Counted from the stretch's first letter, positions 24,901 to 32,941 are shown. The stretch is DNA of 47,245 nt from CAG-791 sp045130475 (GCA_045130475.1 JBGUPU010000018.1:1-47245); one strand, 5' to 3'. Notes: generated by a model not told the origin, from the sequence alone. A program made the numbers and translations.

Positions 24901-25193
24901 GCATCCAGATGGCAGTGGTGAAAGAAGTGATGAAAGCAGCACTCGGAGAACAGATCTCCGACGAGCGGAAAAAGCCGGGAAAGATTGGAGGGACGTTCCC
25001 GGAAGGCAGGTACAGACATAGCTATGACAGCGAACAGACTTTTGATGGGCCTGACACGCGCCGGGACGCCGGAGGGAATATTCTCTCTGAAAGCCTTCAC
25101 ATCCTGCCCGGGGCCGGACTGGTCAAGGAAACAGTCCGGGGAGGCGGAAGTCTCCTCAGGAATTTTTCCGCAAGGTTCAGGAGAAAACGCTGA
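21969..25193 (+). CDS. NRPS-like enzyme: adenylation - carrier - condensation
   Basis: The protein has 1074 aa from ATG 21969, which has AGGAGGG upstream; the open frame continues 45 codons further up through a repeat. An adenylation domain (about 5-490) shows YTSGTTGNPKG at 137-147, FHSGDL, GRRDDMIKINGNRIEPAEIE and PNGKLDRKALP. The carrier domain has DDFYELGGDSLAA with S508 for phosphopantetheine. A condensation domain (about 560-990) has HHSLFDG at 690-696. There is no thioesterase or reductase; the last 80 residues are basic and unrecognised. The usual A4 aspartate is replaced (F184-I-A-S), so an alpha-amino acid substrate is doubtful. The next gene encodes an esterase that may act with it. 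No phosphopantetheinyl transferase is in the window. Confidence 0.88.
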   Translation: MSTTIIERLEKYARQDPLAPVIFDETYTKGITYHQLDEMSGRVYAWLKQEGIGKEDFVLLNLPRGVLPVIAMIGVWKAGAAWALVEDTYPADRIRFIREDCGCRNEISSANWQEIMCLEPVPGHVQADPHDAAFAVYTSGTTGNPKGVLHEYGNLERAIVSIREDGKALFSEKDCIATLSPLNFIASIIVILAALNVFRAKNYIASYETIKNTSALAKLFITKKISITFLTPSYVRMLGNKKTPFLRMLFVGSEPANNVYVEGLELVNIYACSESGFAVGFFRIDRSYSTCPVGRPQVDTKIMLLREDGTEASDGEIGEMCFEDPYVRGYINLPDQTKESFVDGYFHSGDLARKDESGNYVILGRRDDMIKINGNRIEPAEIEAALKSVLGLEWAAVRGLEEGGKNFLCAYYKEDVDFDADEVRTELGRRLPYYMIPAYFLKIDEIPIKPNGKLDRKALPRPEAGSFHSDYTAPETETQKVLCEAFEKALGLEQVGIQDDFYELGGDSLAAISLITECELTGLTSSEVFLGRTPEKIAELYEKKLEESGGKTAEERNAESIASAHPLTAEQNYMVNYQLYTPFSTMYNLFTMMKLDKELYDMEQTCRVMKEVIMAHPALLTTYYWNEDGVLMQKYSPEIFEELHVEHLTEFELKYVKDTLVYPFRIIGGKLYRCRIFETEKAGYFFFDVHHSLFDGTSFKVFMDSIEKAFMGQPLDQDYYYLMLQDRENVAHTAFYEESRRYFEERYDGIEWSEYPFIDHKSRSNEMGEIFAELEIDQSQMQEVEKSYRISRNEFFITIAALAISIYNRRNDIKISWNYNGRESMEYMTTVGLLFRELPVGIRFRPERTIRDVFSDVQDQVRKGIEHCCYPYVDIHGEVATGESAYLLYQQDLRDTDSLEEAGMEVVDVRQNQAASQTILDMEVLDGSDGLQLMIDFSASWYDEKSMERFAWIFAGTAQLIAQHDGQTDLTIKEITHSIQMAVVKEVMKAALGEQISDERKKPGKIGGTFPEGRYRHSYDSEQTFDGPDTRRDAGGNILSESLHILPGAGLVKETVRGGGSLLRNFSARFRRKR

Positions 25194-25336
25194 TTTTCGC
25201 ATGTTTCTGAATGCGGCGTTACATCTATACGCTCTTTGAGAGCGTGTGTACTCCTGCTATGGTTTTGTAAGGAGATCGCAGTTCTGGAACGCTGTAACAC
25301 AGAATGGTTACAGTAAGAAATCTGGAGAACACACTT

Positions 25337-27067
25337 ATGGCAGTCTACAATATTGAAAAATACAGACAGCAGATGCAGAAACGCATTGGTTTTAACCGGG
25401 AGCTTAACAGTAAAGATTATGACGCCGCGCTTGCTGTCAAGTGCCATAACGGAACCTTTGTGGGAACGGAAAGAGATGGTGTCCGGTCCTTCAAGGGCAT
25501 TCCCTACGCCATACAGCCTGTGGGCTGCCGCCGCTGGAAAGCTCCGGAGGCAGCTGCCCCGGACGAGGGTGTCTATGAGGCTCTCTTTTTTGGAAAATCC
25601 TGTATCCAGACAGAGGAAGCTTCGGAGAGGGCTTCTTTGTACATGCAGGGGGAGGACTGTCTGACCCTGAATATCTGGACCGGCTGCGGGAAGGAAGAAA
25701 ATTCCGCGGATAAAGCGGTCATGGTCTTTATTCATGGAGGATCCTACGGCTGGGGAGGGTCTTCAGACCCGCTGTATGACGGGCATCATTTTGTAAAGAG
25801 ACATAGGGAAGTGGTACTTGTCACGATCAATTACCGGATCGGTCTCTTCGGTTTTATTGATTTTTCCAAGGTAAAGGGAGGTGAAGCCTACAGGGAAAGC
25901 GGCAATCTGGGTCTGCTCGACCAGATCTGTGCTCTGAACTGGATCCGGCGGAATATCCGCGGTTTTGGCGGAGATCCTGAAAAAGTGACCCTTTTCGGAG
26001 AATCCGCAGGGGCATCCAGTGTCTCTCTCCTTCCCCTGATCGATTCCGCTCAAGGGCTTTTCAAAAGAGTGATCGCGGAGAGCGGGTCGATCGCCTTTAC
26101 CTACAGCAGGGAAGAGGCGCAGGCGCTCACCGGAAAGCTGCTTGAGGAAACAGGCGCTTCCTGTATGGAGGAGCTGGCGGCCCTCGATGAAGACCGGCTC
26201 CGCACGATCAACAAAAAGCTCAATGACCACAACATTTTCCCTGTGCGGGACGGGATCATCCTGCCGGAGGATCTCTATGAAGCCTATCAGGACGGAAAAG
26301 GTGCCGGGATCGATATGCTGATCGGCACAAATGCGGATGAAACCAGATACTGGATCGGGGAAATGGGAAGCTGGTTCAGGTACTGGTGTGCAGTCCCGGT
26401 TTTCGTCCGGAGCATCATACACGGATTCCGAAAAGAGGACAGAGATCTGGCGGAGGCCTTTCTTGCCATTCAGAAAGGCAGCCCTGCCCACAGAGCCACA
26501 GAATTTTTTAATGAGCTGGTCTTCCGCGTCCCGTCGATCGTTCAGGCTTCCTTCCATGCCGAAAACGGCGGAAACACTTATATGTACTACTGGACCAAAA
26601 GATCCGCCATCCCCCATTACGGCGCATGTCACGCCGTGGAACTCGCCTATGTCTTCGGCAATATAGGGGAGACGATCTATACGGGAAAAAAGGCGGACAA
26701 AGAACTCTCCTATATTGTCCAGGATATGTGGACCCGCTTTGCCGTTTCCGGAGATCCCGGGTCGGAGGAATATCCATGGGAGCAATATGTCACTTCTGCC
26801 GATTCATCCCGATCCTCCCGAATGAGGATGACCATGCTGCTGGGGGATGAGATCCGCATGATCGCCGATCCGCAGAAGGAGAACCGGATCCTGATCGAAC
26901 CGCTTGTCGCCTACCGCTGCAATGGAAATTATGACCAGACCGGAAAAATCGTGAACTATCTGAAACGATCGGGCGCCCGTACCGCCCTGTCTCTGGCACT
27001 GGCCGGCTCAGCCGTGTACGGACTTGGCCGCCTGAAGCTGAAAGCTTTCGGGGGAAACAGACAGTGA
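25337..27067 (+). CDS. Type-B carboxylesterase (alpha/beta hydrolase)
   Basis: The protein has 576 aa from ATG 25337, which has GGAG 9 nt upstream; an ATG at 25304 would add 11 residues but lacks a close ribosome site. The fold is that of the carboxylesterase/cholinesterase family: VFIHGGSYGWGGS supplies the oxyanion hole, the nucleophile is the serine of FGESAGASS (about S223), the acid is in TNADETRYW, and the histidine is in YGACHAVELAYVFG. A hydrophobic C-terminal stretch (ALSLALAGSAVYGLGRL) near the end could anchor it to membrane. It follows the NRPS-like gene by about 140 bp, suggesting release or hydrolysis of that product; this link is inferred from position. Confidence 0.9.
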   Translation: MAVYNIEKYRQQMQKRIGFNRELNSKDYDAALAVKCHNGTFVGTERDGVRSFKGIPYAIQPVGCRRWKAPEAAAPDEGVYEALFFGKSCIQTEEASERASLYMQGEDCLTLNIWTGCGKEENSADKAVMVFIHGGSYGWGGSSDPLYDGHHFVKRHREVVLVTINYRIGLFGFIDFSKVKGGEAYRESGNLGLLDQICALNWIRRNIRGFGGDPEKVTLFGESAGASSVSLLPLIDSAQGLFKRVIAESGSIAFTYSREEAQALTGKLLEETGASCMEELAALDEDRLRTINKKLNDHNIFPVRDGIILPEDLYEAYQDGKGAGIDMLIGTNADETRYWIGEMGSWFRYWCAVPVFVRSIIHGFRKEDRDLAEAFLAIQKGSPAHRATEFFNELVFRVPSIVQASFHAENGGNTYMYYWTKRSAIPHYGACHAVELAYVFGNIGETIYTGKKADKELSYIVQDMWTRFAVSGDPGSEEYPWEQYVTSADSSRSSRMRMTMLLGDEIRMIADPQKENRILIEPLVAYRCNGNYDQTGKIVNYLKRSGARTALSLALAGSAVYGLGRLKLKAFGGNRQ

Positions 27068-27137
27068 GACACGAGGGACGGTTGTGGCTGACTCGTTGCG
27101 CACAATGAGACAGTCAGAACCGTCCCCGGCGACTCAC
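27064..27137. repeat. REP-like hairpin with GGGACGGTT core
   Basis: Arms include GTGAGaC/GaCTCAC at the base (27064, 27131-27137), GGGACGGTT (27075-27083) with AACCGTCCC (27118-27126), and CTGACT with AGTCAG inside. It shares its core with the hairpin at 18822-18884 and follows the esterase stop. Confidence 0.7.
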
Positions 27138-27249
27138 AATAACAGAAAAAAATATCTCTGCTCAAAAAAGCATTTAAATTTTGGGCAGAATACCTTATTA
27201 TATAGAAAGGTAATGACAAGACTGCACTTTTTAAAAGGAGATGAGTGCC

Positions 27250-28911
27250 ATGATTATTTCTACACTTCAGAAAGCAAGATATAGCTACAACCCCAAGCTT
27301 CCGGGCATGCTGAGAAACGGCATTGCAGAGATCTGCGTCAAAGACGGCGCACCGACAGAGAGCGTCGCGGATCAGGAAAAGATCAAAGCCCTGTTCCCCA
27401 ATACTTATGGCAAGAATGAGATCACCTTCCAGAAGGGCGCAAACACATCAACACCTAAGAAGCAGGTTGTCGGCGTGATCCTTTCCGGCGGACAGGCTCC
27501 CGGCGGACACAATGTTATCTGCGGTCTTTATGATGCACTGAAAGCGACCGATAAAGATAACGTTCTTCTCGGCTTCAAGGGCGGCCCGAGCGGACTGATC
27601 GAGGACGACTATATCGAGATGACTGACGACTTCATCGACCAGTACAGGAACACCGGCGGATTCGATATCATCGGTTCCGGCAGAACCAAACTCGAGACGA
27701 CAGCTCAGTTTGAGGTCGTAGTAGAAGTTGCCAAGAAACATGGCCTTACCGCGATCGTTATCATCGGCGGCGACGATTCCAACACAAACGCAGCAGTCCT
27801 TGCCGAGTATATGGCAGCACACAATACCGGCGTTCAGGTTATCGGATGCCCCAAGACCATCGACGGCGACCTCAAGAATGAGGATATCGAGACTTCCTTC
27901 GGTTTCGATACGGCTACCAAGACCTACAGCGAAGTGATCGGTAACATCGAGCGCGACGCCAATTCTGCCAAGAAGTACTGGCATTTCATCAAGCTGATGG
28001 GCCGCTCCGCTTCTCATGTTACATTGGAGTGCGCACTGCAGACACAGCCCAACATCTGCCTGGTCGGTGAGGAAGTCGCAGCCAAGAAGCAGTCTCTCTC
28101 CGAGATCGCTGACCAGATCGCTGATTCCGTAGCAACCCGCGGCAACAACGGCGAGAACTTCGGTGTTGCCCTCATTCCGGAAGGCATCGTAGAGTTTGTC
28201 CCTGAGTTCTCCAAACTGATCGCTGAGATCAATGAGCTTCTTGCCGGCGAGAAGACAGCAGAGTTTAATGCGCTTCCCACATGGGCAGACAAGTATGCCT
28301 TCATCGAGAACGGCCTCACCAAGGAGTCTATGGCTGTTTTCGCAATCCTTCCCGTAGGCATTCAGCAGCAGCTCTTCCTCGAGAGAGACCCTCACGGCAA
28401 CGTACAGGTTTCCCTGATTGAGTCCGAGAAACTGTTCGCAGAGCTGGTTAAGAACAAACTGGCAGAGCGCGCGGCAGCCGGAACATACAAGGGCAAATTC
28501 TCAACGCTGACACACTTCTTCGGCTATGAAGGAAGATGCGCATTCCCTTCGAACTTCGACAGTGACTATTGCTATTCCCTCGGCTACAATGCATTCATGC
28601 TGATCCAGTACGGTTTCACAGGCTATCTGTCCAAGGTTTCCAACCTGTCCGCACCGGCAGAAGAGTGGGTAGCAGGCGGCATGCCCATCACCAAGATGAT
28701 GAACATCGAGCGCAGAAACGGCGAGGATAAGCCCGTTATCAGAAAGGCACTCGTTGAGCTTGACGGTGCTCCTTTCAAATACTTCGCAGAGCACAGGGCT
28801 GAATGGGCAGAGAAGACCTGCTTCCTCTATCCCGGTGCCATCCAGTACTACGGCCCTACAGAAGTCTGCGACGCCACCACCAAGACCCTGGCTCTCGAGC
28901 AGGCAAAATAA
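27250..28911 (+). CDS. pfp: Pyrophosphate-dependent phosphofructokinase (long, beta/plant type)
   Basis: This 553-aa enzyme converts fructose 6-phosphate and PPi to fructose 1,6-bisphosphate reversibly in glycolysis. GVILSGGQAPGGHN at 75-88, GGDDS at 173-177 (the aspartate here marks PPi rather than ATP use), PKTIDGDLKN at 201-210 and MGRSASHVTLE are all intact. Length fits the ~550-aa class. ATG 27250 is preferred because AAAGGAG is 9 nt upstream; an ATG at 27241 abuts that site. Codon choice is strongly biased, as in highly expressed genes. It appears monocistronic with a terminator at 29009. Confidence 0.95.
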   Translation: MIISTLQKARYSYNPKLPGMLRNGIAEICVKDGAPTESVADQEKIKALFPNTYGKNEITFQKGANTSTPKKQVVGVILSGGQAPGGHNVICGLYDALKATDKDNVLLGFKGGPSGLIEDDYIEMTDDFIDQYRNTGGFDIIGSGRTKLETTAQFEVVVEVAKKHGLTAIVIIGGDDSNTNAAVLAEYMAAHNTGVQVIGCPKTIDGDLKNEDIETSFGFDTATKTYSEVIGNIERDANSAKKYWHFIKLMGRSASHVTLECALQTQPNICLVGEEVAAKKQSLSEIADQIADSVATRGNNGENFGVALIPEGIVEFVPEFSKLIAEINELLAGEKTAEFNALPTWADKYAFIENGLTKESMAVFAILPVGIQQQLFLERDPHGNVQVSLIESEKLFAELVKNKLAERAAAGTYKGKFSTLTHFFGYEGRCAFPSNFDSDYCYSLGYNAFMLIQYGFTGYLSKVSNLSAPAEEWVAGGMPITKMMNIERRNGEDKPVIRKALVELDGAPFKYFAEHRAEWAEKTCFLYPGAIQYYGPTEVCDATTKTLALEQAK

Positions 28912-29008
28912 TGAAATCGAGGGGTGGAGATGGATCAACCATCCGGATTCAGGATTCTGATCGGCAGATTGATCGTCTTCTCATCCACCCGTAATCAATG
29001 ACATAAGA

Positions 29009-29046
29009 ATCGTCCCCTCAGGTTGAAACCGGGGGACGATTTTTTT
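29009..29046 (+). terminator. Terminator of pfp
   Basis: ATCGTCCCC (29009-29017) pairs with GGGGACGAT (29032-29040), followed by T6. Confidence 0.9.
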
Positions 29047-29055
29047 GTGTGATAA

Positions 29056-29102
29056 GCCCGTGGGCGCATCTCGTGCCTGCACGAAGATGCACCCCATGGC
29101 CA
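29056..29102. repeat. Imperfect palindrome, possible dispersed repeat
   Basis: CCCGTGGGCGCATCTCGTGC pairs with GCACGAAGATGCACCCCATG around a 2-nt loop, with two mismatches and a bulge. It lacks a T run and starts soon after the pfp terminator. Confidence 0.5.
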
Positions 29103-29259
29103 ACGGTCAATCGAGTTGAACATGCCAACAGAGTTTCCGGTACTTTTTAATGCAATGAAGATTCGGATGGTGTAATATTATTTATAGAAATCCGATAAAG
29201 CATTATTTGGATGACTGATGATATTTACCAATATATGGATCTGTAAGGAGGGATGAACC

Positions 29260-29391
29260 ATGGGCAAAAAAGGCGAGGAAATGTCAGCTCCGTTTTTAGC
29301 GTTTACTTTCTTTTACGCGGTCAGCATATACCTTCTCCTGATTGGATTTTATTTTTGGCATTGGCACAAACAGGATGACGTTAAAGAATAA
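29260..29391 (+). CDS. 43-aa single-pass membrane protein
   Basis: ATG 29260 follows a strong AAGGAGGGATGAACC site. The product has a basic, charged start (GKKGEE), one hydrophobic segment from about residue 10 to 33 (FLAFTFFYAVSIYLLLIGFY), and a tail WHWHKQDDVKE with two histidines between tryptophans. It is not a known family to me. It ends 28-34 nt before the carbonic anhydrase, so the two are probably cotranscribed, and it may tether or serve that enzyme; this is speculation from position. Confidence 0.65.
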   Translation: MGKKGEEMSAPFLAFTFFYAVSIYLLLIGFYFWHWHKQDDVKE

Positions 29392-29424
29392 GAAGAATCA
29401 TTTTGTTAAAGAGGAGAGATGGAA

Positions 29425-29988
29425 GTGCTTTCGGCAAAAGACGCAATGAAAAAACTTGAAGAAGGAAACAAAAAATACCTATCAGAGCACACCGGAAGCG
29501 GAGACATATCACCGGCCATCCGGCTGAGGACCAGCCGGGAAGGACAGAAACCCTACGCAATCGTGATCGCCTGTTCTGACTCCCGTGTGATTCCGGAGAG
29601 CATTTTTTCTGCAGGGATCGGTGAGCTGTTTGTGATCAGGCTTGCCGGAAATGTGATCGACGATCACCAGCTGGGCAGCATCGAATATGCGGTGGAACAT
29701 CTGGGGTCCAACCTGGTGATTGTCCTGGGCCATACCGGCTGCGGCGCTGTTGAAGCTGCTATGCATCACGATCCTTCCGGTTTCATCAAATACATCACAG
29801 ATGAGATCCGTCTTGCCATCGGAGACGAGACCGATCCTTACCGCGCCTGCTGCCTGAATGTGGAACACAGTGTCAAACAGATCAGTCATGCACTGGATAT
29901 TGATCATCTGCGCCACGGAAATGACCCTGCAGTCATTGGAGCGGTTTACCACATTGATGACGGCCATGTGGAGTTTTTACATAACTGA
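29425..29988 (+). CDS. Beta-class carbonic anhydrase
   Basis: This 187-aa zinc enzyme interconverts CO2 and bicarbonate in the cytosol. Counting from the ATG at 29419, the ligands and catalytic pair are C52 with D54 and R56 (ACSDSR) and H105 and C108 (GHTGCGA). The ending GAVYHIDDGHVEFL is typical. Two starts are possible: ATG 29419 is only 2 nt from the GAGGAG site, while GTG 29425 (used here) has 8 nt spacing and begins MLSAKDAMKKLEEGNKKYL, which matches family N-termini. Length is normal for the short bacterial type. Confidence 0.92.
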   Translation: MLSAKDAMKKLEEGNKKYLSEHTGSGDISPAIRLRTSREGQKPYAIVIACSDSRVIPESIFSAGIGELFVIRLAGNVIDDHQLGSIEYAVEHLGSNLVIVLGHTGCGAVEAAMHHDPSGFIKYITDEIRLAIGDETDPYRACCLNVEHSVKQISHALDIDHLRHGNDPAVIGAVYHIDDGHVEFLHN

Positions 29989-30084
29989 TCTACCGGGCTG
30001 ATTTCTGTCAGAGGACCGGCAGCCCTGCGAATGGAACAGACTGAAAAAGCCAGTCATTTTCTGAGGAGAAAGGATAAAAAGCCT

Positions 30085-30372
30085 ATGATGAAACACTATA
30101 TCATTGTGAAGTTTACGGAAGGAACCGATGTGAAAGCGCTGGTGGAACCCGTGCGCAAAATCTTTGAGGAGACACTGGCCATCCCCGGGATTCATTCCCT
30201 GGATCTAAGGATCTCCAATTCTGATATTGCCAACCGCTTCGATCTGATGATCATCATTGATATGGAAAAAGAGGCACTCCCCGCCTATGCAGCCTCGGAG
30301 CCTCATCTGCGGTGGAAGAGAGAATATGGCGACAGGATAGCAAAAAAGGCGATCTTTGATTGTGACATTTGA
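30085..30372 (+). CDS. Stress-responsive alpha/beta barrel (Dabb) domain protein
   Basis: The protein has 95 aa if started at ATG 30085 (or MK at 30088), where KHYIIVKFTEGTDV begins the domain; the open frame extends 18 codons upstream without good support. A ferredoxin-like Dabb fold is suggested by the KHYIIVKF strand, the LRISNSDIANRFDLMIII segment, and the ending AYAASEPHLRWKREYGDRI. Such proteins form dimeric barrels with varied or unknown roles. It stands alone between the carbonic anhydrase and the IscU-like gene. Confidence 0.75.
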   Translation: MMKHYIIVKFTEGTDVKALVEPVRKIFEETLAIPGIHSLDLRISNSDIANRFDLMIIIDMEKEALPAYAASEPHLRWKREYGDRIAKKAIFDCDI

Positions 30373-30413
30373 CCAGAATTTTCGCTTTATCCCTTCTAAT
30401 AATTATGAAAATG

Positions 30414-30442
30414 TTGAAAACAGAAGGGGGTTATGGTAGAGT
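30414..30442 (+). promoter_or_regulatory. Promoter of the IscU-like/GGGtGRT operon
   Basis: TTGAAA (30414-30419), 17-bp spacer, TAGAGT (30437-30442), about 50 bp before the start at 30491. Confidence 0.6.
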
Positions 30443-30490
30443 TAGATTACGTACTGAAGTCCACACTTTAAAAAGGAGGATAGGTGTCAT

Positions 30491-31192
30491 ATGCAATACA
30501 CAAAAGAAGTAGAAGACATGATTTGTGTCGCGAAAGGCCCGAATCATGGTCCTGCTCCGATTCCTGAAGAGGGAAAATGGGTCCAGGCAAAAGAAGTTAA
30601 GGACATTTCCGGTTACACACACGGAATCGGCTGGTGCGCTCCTCAGCAGGGTGCCTGCAAGCTGAGCCTTAACGTCAAGGAAGGCGTGATCCAGGAAGCT
30701 CTGGTCGAGACCATCGGATGTTCCGGCATGACTCACTCCGCAGCTATGGCGAGTGAGATCCTTCCCGGCAAAACAATTCTGGAAGCACTGAATACCGACC
30801 TGGTATGTGATGCGATCAATACCGCTATGCGTGAGCTGTTCCTGCAGATTGCATACGGCCGTACACAGTCCGCATTCTCTGATGACGGTCTGCGCATCGG
30901 CGCCGGTATGGAAGACCTCGGCAAGGGTCTCAGGTCCATGGTAGGTACAATGTACGGCACTGCAGCCAAGGGTACCCGTTATCTGGAGATGACCGAGGGC
31001 TATGTCGTGAAGATGGCGCTCGACAAAGACGATCAGGTCTGCGGCTATCAGTTCCTCAGCCTCGGCAAGATGATGGATGCGATCAAGGGCGGCATGTCCC
31101 CGAATGATGCTTACGAGAAGAATCTGGGCACATACGGTCGCTTTAAAGCAGAAGAGGGCGCTGTCAAGTGGATCGACCCTCGCAAAGAATAA
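30491..31192 (+). CDS. IscU/NifU-like Fe-S scaffold protein
   Basis: This 233-aa member of the IscU-like scaffold family is found next to GGGtGRT proteins. Cysteines occur in GIGWCAPQQGACK (near 46-55) and TIGCSGMTHS (near 75-84), plausible cluster ligands. The C-terminal third (EMTEGYVVKMALDKDD and onward) is an extension absent from ordinary IscU. The ATG follows AAAAAGGAGG. Codon bias indicates high expression. It is 15 nt from the next gene, so the two form an operon; a joint role in iron-sulfur metabolism is the usual inference for the pair. Confidence 0.88.
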   Translation: MQYTKEVEDMICVAKGPNHGPAPIPEEGKWVQAKEVKDISGYTHGIGWCAPQQGACKLSLNVKEGVIQEALVETIGCSGMTHSAAMASEILPGKTILEALNTDLVCDAINTAMRELFLQIAYGRTQSAFSDDGLRIGAGMEDLGKGLRSMVGTMYGTAAKGTRYLEMTEGYVVKMALDKDDQVCGYQFLSLGKMMDAIKGGMSPNDAYEKNLGTYGRFKAEEGAVKWIDPRKE

Positions 31193-31207
31193 GGAGGAGG
31201 TGCAGCA

Positions 31208-32227
31208 ATGGCTTTGTTTGAAAACTATGAAGGACGCATGCCCCAGCTGCAGCCCGTTCTTGACAAGTACGGCTTCAAGAGCTTTGAGGATGTGAAGGCC
31301 TTTACAAACGGCAAGGGTGTGGATGCTTACGGCATCGTTGAGAGCACACAGCCGATCTGTTTTGAAAATGTAAAATGGGCTTATGAGCTCGGCGCAGCAA
31401 TCGCCATGAAGGAAGGCGCAACCAAGGCTGCCGACGCTGCTAAGTGGATCGGTGTAGGACTGCAGGCATTCTGCATTCCCGGGTCTGTTGCAGATCAGCG
31501 TCAGGTCGGTATCGGCCACGGCAATCTGGGCGCAATGCTGCTCGACGAGGAGACCGAATGTTTCGCTTTCCTTGCAGGACACGAATCTTTCGCAGCTGCT
31601 GAAGGCGCGATCAAGATCGCTCTGAACGCAAACAAGGTTCGTACGAAACCCCTCCGCGTCATCCTGAACGGTCTCGGCAAAGATGCAGCTATGATCATCA
31701 GCCGCATCAACGGTTTCACCTATGTCCAGACCAAATATGATTATCTGTCTGCTGACGTCAAAGAGGATCATGCTCTGACGATCGTCAACAAGACCGCTTA
31801 TTCCACAGGCGACCGCGCAAAGGTCAACTGCTACGGCGCAGACGATGTCCGTGAAGGCGTTGCCATCATGTGGCATGAGGGTGCGGATGTTTCCATTACC
31901 GGTAACTCCACCAACCCCACTCGTTTCCAGCACCCTGTAGCAGGTACCTACAAGAAAGAGCGCTGGGAAGCCGGCAAGAAGTATTTCTCAGTTGCTTCCG
32001 GCGGCGGCACAGGACGTACCCTGCATCCCGATAACATGGCTGCAGGCCCCGCTTCCTATGGTATGACTGATACCATGGGCCGTATGCACTCTGATGCTCA
32101 GTTCGCAGGTTCTTCTTCCGTTCCCGCGCACGTTGAGATGATGGGCTTCCTCGGCGCAGGCAACAACCCTATGGTCGGTATGACTGTAGCAGTCGCTGTT
32201 GCTGTTCAGGAGGCAATGTCCAAGTAA
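31208..32227 (+). CDS. GGGtGRT family protein
   Basis: This 339-aa protein has the name-giving motif GGGTGRT at 265-271 (SVASGGGTGRTLHPDN), followed by a glycine- and alanine-rich tail with GFLGAGNNPMVGM. It begins MALFENYEGRMPQLQPVLDKY as in other members. Biochemical function is unknown; the conserved partnership with an IscU-like scaffold suggests a redox or cluster-related role. AAGGAGGAGGTG precedes the ATG, and codon bias is strong. A terminator follows at 32279. Confidence 0.93.
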   Translation: MALFENYEGRMPQLQPVLDKYGFKSFEDVKAFTNGKGVDAYGIVESTQPICFENVKWAYELGAAIAMKEGATKAADAAKWIGVGLQAFCIPGSVADQRQVGIGHGNLGAMLLDEETECFAFLAGHESFAAAEGAIKIALNANKVRTKPLRVILNGLGKDAAMIISRINGFTYVQTKYDYLSADVKEDHALTIVNKTAYSTGDRAKVNCYGADDVREGVAIMWHEGADVSITGNSTNPTRFQHPVAGTYKKERWEAGKKYFSVASGGGTGRTLHPDNMAAGPASYGMTDTMGRMHSDAQFAGSSSVPAHVEMMGFLGAGNNPMVGMTVAVAVAVQEAMSK

Positions 32228-32278
32228 TATGACAATGTCCGCGTAAGCGGGCAATGTATGAGTACATTTCAGCCTGCG

Positions 32279-32314
32279 AAGGCTCCCGAAGATACTTCGG
32301 GAGCCTTTGTTTTT
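32279..32314 (+). terminator. Terminator of the GGGtGRT operon
   Basis: GGCTCCCGAAG (32281-32291) pairs with CTTCGGGAGCC (32295-32305) with a 3-nt loop, then TTTGTTTTT. Confidence 0.92.
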
Positions 32315-32415
32315 GAAAGGAAAAATCTCATTTAAAGTTTTCCTTTCATGCAGCCGGCGCACAAGGACGCACCGATATGACAGATCAATATGCAGGAAAA
32401 AATGAGGTATATATA

Positions 32416-32880
32416 ATGGATCATGCGGAAAAGGCCAGAGCCTTGTTTCTGGAGGGATATAACTGCGCACAGGCTGTATTTTGTTCCTTTGACGATCTGA
32501 CCGGACTGGACCGGGAGACATCCGCCCGCCTGGCCTCTTCCTTCGGAGGCGGTATGGGCCGCATGCGGGAGGTCTGCGGTACGGTGAGCGGGGCACTGCT
32601 CGTACTGGGACAGCTCTGCGGATACTCGGATCCGGAAGATCCAAAGGCAAAAACTGACCACTACCATCTGGTGCAGGAATTTGCCCGGCGCTTCCGCGAG
32701 ATCAATAAAACGATCATCTGCCGGGAGCTTTTGAGCGGCGTCAGGACCAAGCCGGGAAACGACCCGGAGGCAAGAACCGCGGAGTATTACGCCTCCCGTC
32801 CCTGCCTGCGCCATGTCGGCGAGGCGGCAGAGATCGTTGATCAACTGCTGCGCGAACAAGCCGGAAAGGGCGCTTTGTGA
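32416..32880 (+). CDS. C_GCAxxG_C_C family protein
   Basis: The protein has 154 aa starting at ATG 32416, where MDHAEKARALFLEGYNCAQ matches the family N-terminus; an ATG 13 codons earlier (32377) is possible. Spaced cysteines typical of the family are present: GYNCAQAVFC, EVCGTVSGALLVLGQLCG, ICRELL and RPCLRH. The family is thought to bind metal or a redox cofactor, but function is not established. It stands alone and is followed by the hairpin at 32942. Confidence 0.88.
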   Translation: MDHAEKARALFLEGYNCAQAVFCSFDDLTGLDRETSARLASSFGGGMGRMREVCGTVSGALLVLGQLCGYSDPEDPKAKTDHYHLVQEFARRFREINKTIICRELLSGVRTKPGNDPEARTAEYYASRPCLRHVGEAAEIVDQLLREQAGKGAL

Positions 32881-32941
32881 TGTGAAATATGGACTAACGT
32901 CAGGAAAATGCTGAAAACAGCAGCTTGATTATTGTATACTT

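Larger units (their letters stand above)
28912..29259. other. Intergenic region with terminator and palindromic hairpin
   Basis: This region holds the pfp terminator, a large hairpin at 29056-29102, and then about 150 bp of AT-rich DNA that probably contains the promoter for the small membrane protein; no clear -35/-10 pair was fixed. Confidence 0.5.
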
